Positions 59,389 through 64,000 of a stretch of 64,000 nucleotides of DNA are shown piece by piece. Position 1 is the stretch's first letter. Each line of letters opens with the position of its first letter. Position numbers and translations under genes: made by a program. The notes under the pieces were generated by a model, which was not told where the DNA came from, searched no databases, and was given only the letters and a program-made list of their open reading frames with translations. The stretch covers positions 1,612,001-1,676,000 of the forward strand of contig JACJWA010000001.1 in assembly GCA_020637395.1 (NCBI GenBank), given 5' to 3'. The stretch comes from Calditrichota bacterium (GTDB taxonomy: Bacteria > Electryoneota > RPQS01).

Positions 59389-60790
59389 CGGATCCCTCCA
59401 TCTGGAGCTGGATGAGACGATTCATTTCCAGTGCGTATTCCATCGGAAGCTCTTTGACCACGGGTTCGATGAAACCGCGCACGATCATGGTCATGGCTTC
59501 TTCCTCAGAGATGCCGCGGCTTTGCAGGTAAAAGACCTGTTCATCACCGATTTTCGAGACCGTCGCTTCGTGTCCGAGTTCGACGCGGTCATTCTGAATG
59601 TTCATGTAGGGGTAGGTGTCGCTGCGGCTGTGATCGTCGAGCAGAAGTGCGTCACAGCTCACGTTGCTCTTGCAATTCTCAGCGGCCTTTGCGACTTCCA
59701 CCAGTCCACGATAGGACGTGCGCCCGCCGCCGCGTGAAATGGACTTCGACAAGATCACCGACGTCGTCTCCGGGGCCATGTGCAAGACCTTCGCTCCCGC
59801 TTCCGTATGCATGCCCGATCCCGCGTACGCCACGGAGAGAATGTCCGCCTTTGCGCCGCGGCCCATCAGATAGACGGACGGGTATTTCATCGTGATCTTC
59901 GATCCGATGTTGCAGTCCACCCACTCCATCGTTGCGCCTTCTTCGGCAATCGCGCGCTTCGTGACCAGATTATACACGTTCTTCGACCAATTCTGAATCG
60001 TCGTGTAGCGCACGGTCGCGTTCTTCTTGCAATAGATTTCGACGACCGCGGAATGCAGCGAGTCGCTCGAATACACCGGAGCCGTGCAGCCTTCGACGTA
60101 ATGCACCTTGGAGCCTTCGTCCGCGATGATCAAGGTTCGCTCAAACTGTCCTGAGTTTTGCGCGTTGATGCGGAAGTAGGCTTGCAGCGGAATCGTGACG
60201 TGCACACCTTTGGGCACGTAGATGAAGCTTCCTCCTGACCAAACAGCCGTATTCAACGCGGCGAGCTTGTTATCTCCGGCGGGAATGGCTTTGGCGAAAT
60301 ACTCCTGAAAGATTTCGGGGTGTTCCTTCAATCCCGTGTCCGTATCGAGGAAGATGACGCCCTGCTTGCTCCATTGTTCCTGGAGCGAGTGATACACGAC
60401 TTCGCTTTCGTACTGCGCGCCGACACCCGCAAGGAATTTCTTCTCGGCTTCCGGGATTCCCAGTTTGTCGTAGGTTTCGCGGATCTCCTGCGGCACGGCG
60501 TCCCAGTCGTGCTCCACTTTGTCGGACGGCTTGATGTAGTAGTGAATGTCCTCGAAATCAATCGTCGAGAGATCCGGGCCCCACTCGGGCATCGGCTTCC
60601 GGTAGAAGTAGTCGAGTCCCTTCAGACGCAGATTCAACATCCACTCAGGTTCATTCTTGTAGCGAGAGATCTCGATAACGACTTCCTTGGACAAGCCCTT
60701 GGGCAGCTTGATCACGTTCTTCTCGGGCATCGAGAAGCCGTACTTGTCGTAATTGTCGAGATCGAGACTGAACTCTTTGCTCGGAGGCAT
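59381..60790 (-). CDS. sufB: Fe-S cluster assembly scaffold protein SufB
   Basis: A 469-residue SufB, the scaffold on which the cluster is built. Family blocks: WSGGSFIYVPKGVHVTIPLQ, YVEGCTAPVYSSDSLHSAVVEI, GRTSYRGLVEV, LLLDDHSRSDTYPYMNI and HEATVSKIGDEQVFYLQSRG. Length is normal. It starts 26 bases after the stop of the GT-A-like gene, and the sufC gene lies four genes upstream instead of adjacent. Confidence 0.97.
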   Translation of the reverse strand: MPPSKEFSLDLDNYDKYGFSMPEKNVIKLPKGLSKEVVIEISRYKNEPEWMLNLRLKGLDYFYRKPMPEWGPDLSTIDFEDIHYYIKPSDKVEHDWDAVPQEIRETYDKLGIPEAEKKFLAGVGAQYESEVVYHSLQEQWSKQGVIFLDTDTGLKEHPEIFQEYFAKAIPAGDNKLAALNTAVWSGGSFIYVPKGVHVTIPLQAYFRINAQNSGQFERTLIIADEGSKVHYVEGCTAPVYSSDSLHSAVVEIYCKKNATVRYTTIQNWSKNVYNLVTKRAIAEEGATMEWVDCNIGSKITMKYPSVYLMGRGAKADILSVAYAGSGMHTEAGAKVLHMAPETTSVILSKSISRGGGRTSYRGLVEVAKAAENCKSNVSCDALLLDDHSRSDTYPYMNIQNDRVELGHEATVSKIGDEQVFYLQSRGISEEEAMTMIVRGFIEPVVKELPMEYALEMNRLIQLQMEGSVG

Positions 60791-60816
60791 ATTGTTACTC
60801 CTGTTAGCTTGCGGGA

Positions 60817-61599
60817 TTAGCGTCCTGTGACCTTGCGAACAAATCTGTCAAGCTTCAGCTTGACGGAACTGTCGAAGTCCAGCAGGTTTCTCAAGGAGGG
60901 CGACTCAGTCTTATAGAAGAGTTGAGCCAGTTCATCGGGCCGCCATTGCTGCGCCGAGAACATCTCGTCCTTGAAGTTGATGGGCCGATTGCGTCCATAC
61001 CCGAACGGAAGTTCGACGAACGAATCGTGCTCTCTTACGATCTGCAAGAACTTATCCTCGGTGTCCATTTCCTTGTCATCCTGAGGAATGGCCAGATAGG
61101 CGTCGAGGAACTTCATGAAATAGTCCCGATGAATCAACATCAGGCTCTGATCAGAGCGATTGGGGCCGCCCAGCGAAAACGAAATCCCTTTGCCGGTCGC
61201 GCGCATCTGATCAATTGCGCGCTCGATGATTCCATCGCCGTAGATCAGGCAATCCTGCTCCATGTACACCGAATACTCGGCGTCATTCATGAATGAATAG
61301 AACGCGCCGATCAAAATCGCCCGGCTGGCTCCGCAAAATTTCGTGTCGCACGTCATCCCGTGCAGGAAATTGCGCTTTGTGCTGACGAATTCGACGTCCT
61401 TGCCCGTCAAGTCAGGCTTGACCGGACTTGCCGAATCCACGATCATTACTTTTTCCGGCGACGAGTACTTCCGCAGAAACTCGTACCAAACTTCAAAGAA
61501 GGCAATGGTTCGAATTCGTTTGTCCGAGTACTTGGTCGCGCCGGGGTGAACCGCCGAACCGTCGCACCAATAGCCGCCGTGTATGATGTAGCTGTACAT
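60817..61599 (-). CDS. Putative glycosyltransferase-like protein, unclassified
   Basis: A 260-residue protein whose ATG at 61599 shares a base with the preceding stop (TAATG). An N-terminal Rossmann-like part contains FLRKYSSPEKVMIVDSASP; a DxD-like acidic motif sits in YSVYMEQDCLIYGDGI; another acidic-aromatic cluster is FSAQQWRPDELAQLFYK. The plan suggests a GT-A fold sugar transferase, but no family assignment is safe. It is embedded between sufC and sufB and cotranslated with the GT9-like genes. Codon use looks like its neighbours. Confidence 0.55.
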   Translation of the reverse strand: MYSYIIHGGYWCDGSAVHPGATKYSDKRIRTIAFFEVWYEFLRKYSSPEKVMIVDSASPVKPDLTGKDVEFVSTKRNFLHGMTCDTKFCGASRAILIGAFYSFMNDAEYSVYMEQDCLIYGDGIIERAIDQMRATGKGISFSLGGPNRSDQSLMLIHRDYFMKFLDAYLAIPQDDKEMDTEDKFLQIVREHDSFVELPFGYGRNRPINFKDEMFSAQQWRPDELAQLFYKTESPSLRNLLDFDSSVKLKLDRFVRKVTGR

Positions 61600-62354
61600 T
61601 ATTGAGCAAGTCTGACGACGCGCTGAACGAAGCGGTAGTTGTGCTCCGGCAGACGAAGCGTGAAGTGCATGATGTTCGCGGAGTGCGGATAGATATACAC
61701 GGCAGTCGGCGTGACTCCCGCCCAATCCAGAATGTGAAACATCCCTGATTGACACACATGTGACTCTCTGGCCGCGGCCATGCGGCGCGCATTCAGAAGC
61801 AGGTCTTGCGAAAGATCAATCGGAACTGCGTGCGAAACTTCGGGACGCATGAACTCATCGCTCAGCAAGACTTCGTCGGTGCGCTCAAGCTCTCCCAATT
61901 TCAGTCTGAACTCAGGATCATACCCGAGGCCGTGCTCTTCCGCGACATACTCAGGAACAAGCTTGCGCGGCGTGCGGCGCAGGCCGAAACTGTAGTATTC
62001 AACGCACGGAATCCCGAACGCATTGGGATCGTGATGATACGGACGTCCACCTTTTTCCCAATCCGCGACCGGAAAATCCGCGAGAGTCACCTCGTGCGTC
62101 ATCTCTTGCAGTTTGAGCAACGTGACGGCTTTTTCAAAGAGTGGAAACCGCCGCGCGAGCACGAAGTGAATTTTTCGGCTGCGCGTTTTGTAGAGCCACG
62201 ATGCCACCGGAAGCGACGCGATGAAGTCCCCCAGCTTGCCGCAATGCGTAACCGTGATCACTTCCGATGGAAACTCGCGGTCAGTCTCCTGCGCGCGGCG
62301 CGCGTACTCGCGTCTGACGGAAGAAGGTCCAAACGGCCCGGCTAAGCTGCTCAT
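61599..62354 (-). CDS. GT9-like protein, N-terminal-domain type
   Basis: A 251-residue protein. ITVTHCGKLGDFIASLPVASWL followed by IHFVLARRF is the N-terminal Rossmann motif of heptosyltransferase-type GT9 enzymes. The rest (HHDPNAFGIPCVEYYSF, LLLSDEFMRPEVSH-like) is not recognisable, and no second Rossmann domain is present. ATGA overlap with the upstream gene and TAATG with the downstream one show tight coupling. It may pair with the GT9 C-terminal-like protein encoded just upstream. Confidence 0.6.
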   Translation of the reverse strand: MSSLAGPFGPSSVRREYARRAQETDREFPSEVITVTHCGKLGDFIASLPVASWLYKTRSRKIHFVLARRFPLFEKAVTLLKLQEMTHEVTLADFPVADWEKGGRPYHHDPNAFGIPCVEYYSFGLRRTPRKLVPEYVAEEHGLGYDPEFRLKLGELERTDEVLLSDEFMRPEVSHAVPIDLSQDLLLNARRMAAARESHVCQSGMFHILDWAGVTPTAVYIYPHSANIMHFTLRLPEHNYRFVQRVVRLAQ

Positions 62355-62920
62355 GACTTCGTATTCACACCGATGGACTTGAGTGCTTTGATCACGGCTT
62401 CGGCAACCGACGTTACGGAAATCGGACCGAGCACCTTGCTCTCGGGTGCATGTTTTCCGGCATCCACAATGAATGTGTCTTCAAAACACGGTTGAACAGC
62501 CGAGCGAGAGTGCGCAATCACAACTTGCGGTTTGTCCAGCGCAGCCGCAGCAAGACGCCATGACGTGTCCATGCCAATCCAGAGCAGCGCTTCACCAATT
62601 AGTGCCGCGCGCTGATCCGGAGCGTCTTTCACGAAATAGTCATTGGCTCGCCCAAGACGTTCGCATCCCGGGTCACCGACCTGAAGCGCGGCAATACCTA
62701 TTGAATCCAAGTTTGCAATCAGGATCTCAAATCGCGGCGTCGGCCACTGTTCGCCATTCTCTGCCGGAGTGATGTCCAGCACCACGGTGCGTTCAGGCGA
62801 GAGCTTTTTGGGCCAACGCGGTTTGGGCAACTTGCCCAGATCAAGTTTGGGCCGTCCGGTTTCGCTTGTGGTGACGTCCTGCCCAACCAGTTTTCGCAAA
62901 ACGTCCGCTGTGTCCGGCAT
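62351..62920 (-). CDS. GT9-like protein, C-terminal-domain type
   Basis: A 189-residue protein. GEQWPTPRFEILIANL, then LQVGDPG, then ALLWIGMDTSWRLAAAALDKPQVVI correspond to the C-terminal domain of GT9 heptosyltransferases (donor site; the classical 'gnDSG..HlA.A' becomes 'GMDTSWRLAAA'). No N-terminal domain is present. The ATG at 62920 is chosen; a TTG at 62932 close to the sufC stop is possible. It is the first of three genes between sufC and sufB. Confidence 0.6.
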   Translation of the reverse strand: MPDTADVLRKLVGQDVTTSETGRPKLDLGKLPKPRWPKKLSPERTVVLDITPAENGEQWPTPRFEILIANLDSIGIAALQVGDPGCERLGRANDYFVKDAPDQRAALIGEALLWIGMDTSWRLAAAALDKPQVVIAHSRSAVQPCFEDTFIVDAGKHAPESKVLGPISVTSVAEAVIKALKSIGVNTKS

Positions 62921-62935
62921 GCTCAAGGCCAATCC

Positions 62936-63682
62936 TTAGGCCGAAACCTCTTCTTTGATCCAGTCGTAGCCTTGATCTTCAAGCTGCAGCGCCAGAGACT
63001 TGTCGCCCGACTTCACGATACGACCATCCACAAGGATGTGCACAACATCCGGAACAATGTAGTTCAGGAGTCTTTGATAGTGTGTAATCACCAGCGCGCC
63101 GAAATTGGGACCGCGTAGACTGTTCACGCCTTGCGATACGATCTTCAGCGCGTCAATATCGAGGCCCGAATCCGTCTCGTCCATGATCGCAAGCTCAGGC
63201 TTCAGCATGCCCATCTGAAGGATTTCGTTGCGCTTCTTTTCGCCGCCGGAGAATCCTTCGTTCAGATAGCGCTTCGTGAACTCGGGACGAATGTCCAACA
63301 GCTCGAGCCACTTCTTAATCTCGGTATCGAATTCCTTGAAGCTCGGAGTCTGTCCGAATCGCTCCGTCATCGCCAGGCGCAGGAAGTTGTTCACGGACAC
63401 GCCGTAGATCTCCTGCGGATACTGAAACGCGAGAAAGATACCCTTCTTGGCGCGCTCATCAGGCTCCATCTCGAGCAGGCTCTCGCCCTTCCAGAGGATG
63501 TCCCCGCCCGTCACTTCATATTTCGGATGCCCCATGATCGCCGCGGACAACGTAGATTTGCCGCTGCCATTGGGACCCATGATCGCATGCACTTCACCGA
63601 TCGGAACTTCCAACGAAAGCCCGCGCAGAATCTCCTTACCTTCTACCGCTACGTGAAGGTCACGAATCTCAAGCTGATTCAC
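62936..63682 (-). CDS. sufC: Fe-S cluster assembly ATPase SufC
   Basis: A 248-residue ABC-type ATPase of the SufBCD complex. Walker A GPNGSGKST (36-44), Q-loop AFQYPQEIYG, signature EGFSGGEKKRNEI, Walker B AIMDETDSGLDIDAL and ITHYQRLLNYI are the SufC hallmarks. The start is GTG at 63682 with GAGGAG 5 bases upstream. It is 60 bases from the Rrf2 stop and followed by the three sugar-transfer-like genes. Confidence 0.97.
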   Translation of the reverse strand: MNQLEIRDLHVAVEGKEILRGLSLEVPIGEVHAIMGPNGSGKSTLSAAIMGHPKYEVTGGDILWKGESLLEMEPDERAKKGIFLAFQYPQEIYGVSVNNFLRLAMTERFGQTPSFKEFDTEIKKWLELLDIRPEFTKRYLNEGFSGGEKKRNEILQMGMLKPELAIMDETDSGLDIDALKIVSQGVNSLRGPNFGALVITHYQRLLNYIVPDVVHILVDGRIVKSGDKSLALQLEDQGYDWIKEEVSA

Positions 63683-63742
63683 AGCTTCTCCTCTTCTAAA
63701 TTCAAGTCACTTTCGTCCAATGTCATTTCCCCGGCAGGCAAG

Positions 63743-64000
63743 CTAACGGGTTTCAACCAGCTCCTTGCCCGGAGAACCGAAGACCGAGTTGAGAGGCGTG
63801 AACTGCTGTTGTTTCTCCATTTCCAGGAGATCCGCCAGAGTCCTCTCCCGGAAAAAGCCTCTCACCAATCCCTCCGCCTCTGACCACAGGTGCCGGACAG
63901 TGCACTCTTCCGAATGCAAGCAGCACGTCGGGTCAGATGTGCACTCATTAAAGGCGAGACTGCCCTCAAAGGCCTCAATGATCTGTAAGACGTTAATTTC
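63743..64000 (-). CDS. Rrf2-family regulator, C-terminal part (continues beyond window)
   Basis: 85 residues of the C-terminal half; the winged-helix DNA-binding domain is outside the window. The visible part has EINVLQIIEAFEGS, then the Fe-S ligand segment FNECTSDPTCCLHSEECTV (three to four Cys spaced as in IscR/RsrR/NsrR-type proteins) and LWSEAEGLVRGFFRERTLADLL, the dimerisation helix. The stop is at 63743. Rrf2 proteins sense cluster status or NO and control suf/isc genes. It lies directly upstream of sufC on the same strand. I found it only by translating the last 300 bases. Confidence 0.85.
   Translation of the reverse strand, partial: EINVLQIIEAFEGSLAFNECTSDPTCCLHSEECTVRHLWSEAEGLVRGFFRERTLADLLEMEKQQQFTPLNSVFGSPGKELVETR

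Noticed and set aside
61599..62920. A frameshifted single GT9 gene
   Set aside because: The C-terminal-like part is encoded upstream of the N-terminal-like part and each has its own start with ATGA coupling, so a frameshift cannot produce this order.
1..64000. CRISPR arrays, insertion sequences, integrases, phage genes, rRNA or tRNA genes
   Set aside because: No regularly spaced repeats, transposase motifs, attachment duplications or RNA gene signatures were found by eye; codon use looks uniform.

Overview
The window reads as one contiguous chromosomal segment of a diderm, LPS-making bacterium with moderately high G+C. Four large secreted proteins end in a type IX secretion (T9SS) type A sorting domain of the 'YPNPFN' kind (genes ending at 1377, 25092, 43689, 45689). 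This is typical of the Fibrobacterota-Chlorobiota-Bacteroidota (FCB) group and related candidate phyla. Together with a full type IV pilus locus, KDO/Lpt genes, sigma-54 and a SUF system, it suggests an uncultured FCB-type lineage. I cannot name a genus. No rRNA, tRNA, CRISPR array, transposase or phage gene was seen.

Layout. (1) 1-22922, minus strand throughout: a long type IV pilus block read from pilA (21344) through pilT, two pseudopilins, a PilX-like protein, pilM-N-O-P-Q, an SLBB export protein, an Ig-like lipoprotein, pilB, pilC and pilD, then a T9SS cargo protein, obgE and the start of dprA. Upstream of pilA lies an ECF sigma/anti-sigma pair facing a small membrane protein gene. (2) 23051-29476: nadB, a 1032-residue T9SS cargo protein with internal repeats, and an aminotransferase. 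(3) 29659-41042, plus strand: kdsC-kdsD-lptC-lptA-like-yfhO-like-lptB-rpoN-lon-engB, i.e. the classical LPS-transport/rpoN neighbourhood with a YfhO-type membrane protein inserted; rpoN has its own near-consensus sigma-54 promoter. (4) 41119-47788, minus strand: two T9SS cargo proteins, then pdxS-pdxT and a translationally coupled LVIVD-repeat lipoprotein. (5) 47994-54444, plus strand: a membrane PAS/receiver protein with no kinase core, a lamin-tail-domain surface protein, and a solitary flgB with a sigma-54 promoter, each closed by a clear terminator. (6) 54530-64000, minus strand: a TyrA-ACT protein and a split suf locus (rrf2 - sufC - three sugar-transfer-like genes - sufB - sufD - gap with inverted repeats - Rieske ferredoxin - sufS - sufU).

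How the parts fit. The pilus locus supplies pilin, motor ATPases, alignment complex and secretin; two additional envelope genes (SLBB export protein and adhesin-like lipoprotein) sit inside it, suggesting a link between pili and surface glycan or adhesion. The kds/lpt block makes and exports LPS. The Rrf2-SUF locus builds Fe-S clusters, with NadB/PdxST cofactor enzymes nearby. Sigma-54 probably drives its own gene and flgB, and possibly pilA. The least expected arrangements are the glycosyltransferase-like trio embedded in the suf operon, the solitary sigma-54-driven flgB, the SLBB and Ig-like genes inside the pil operon, and a series of strong GC hairpins without U-tracts between pil genes.
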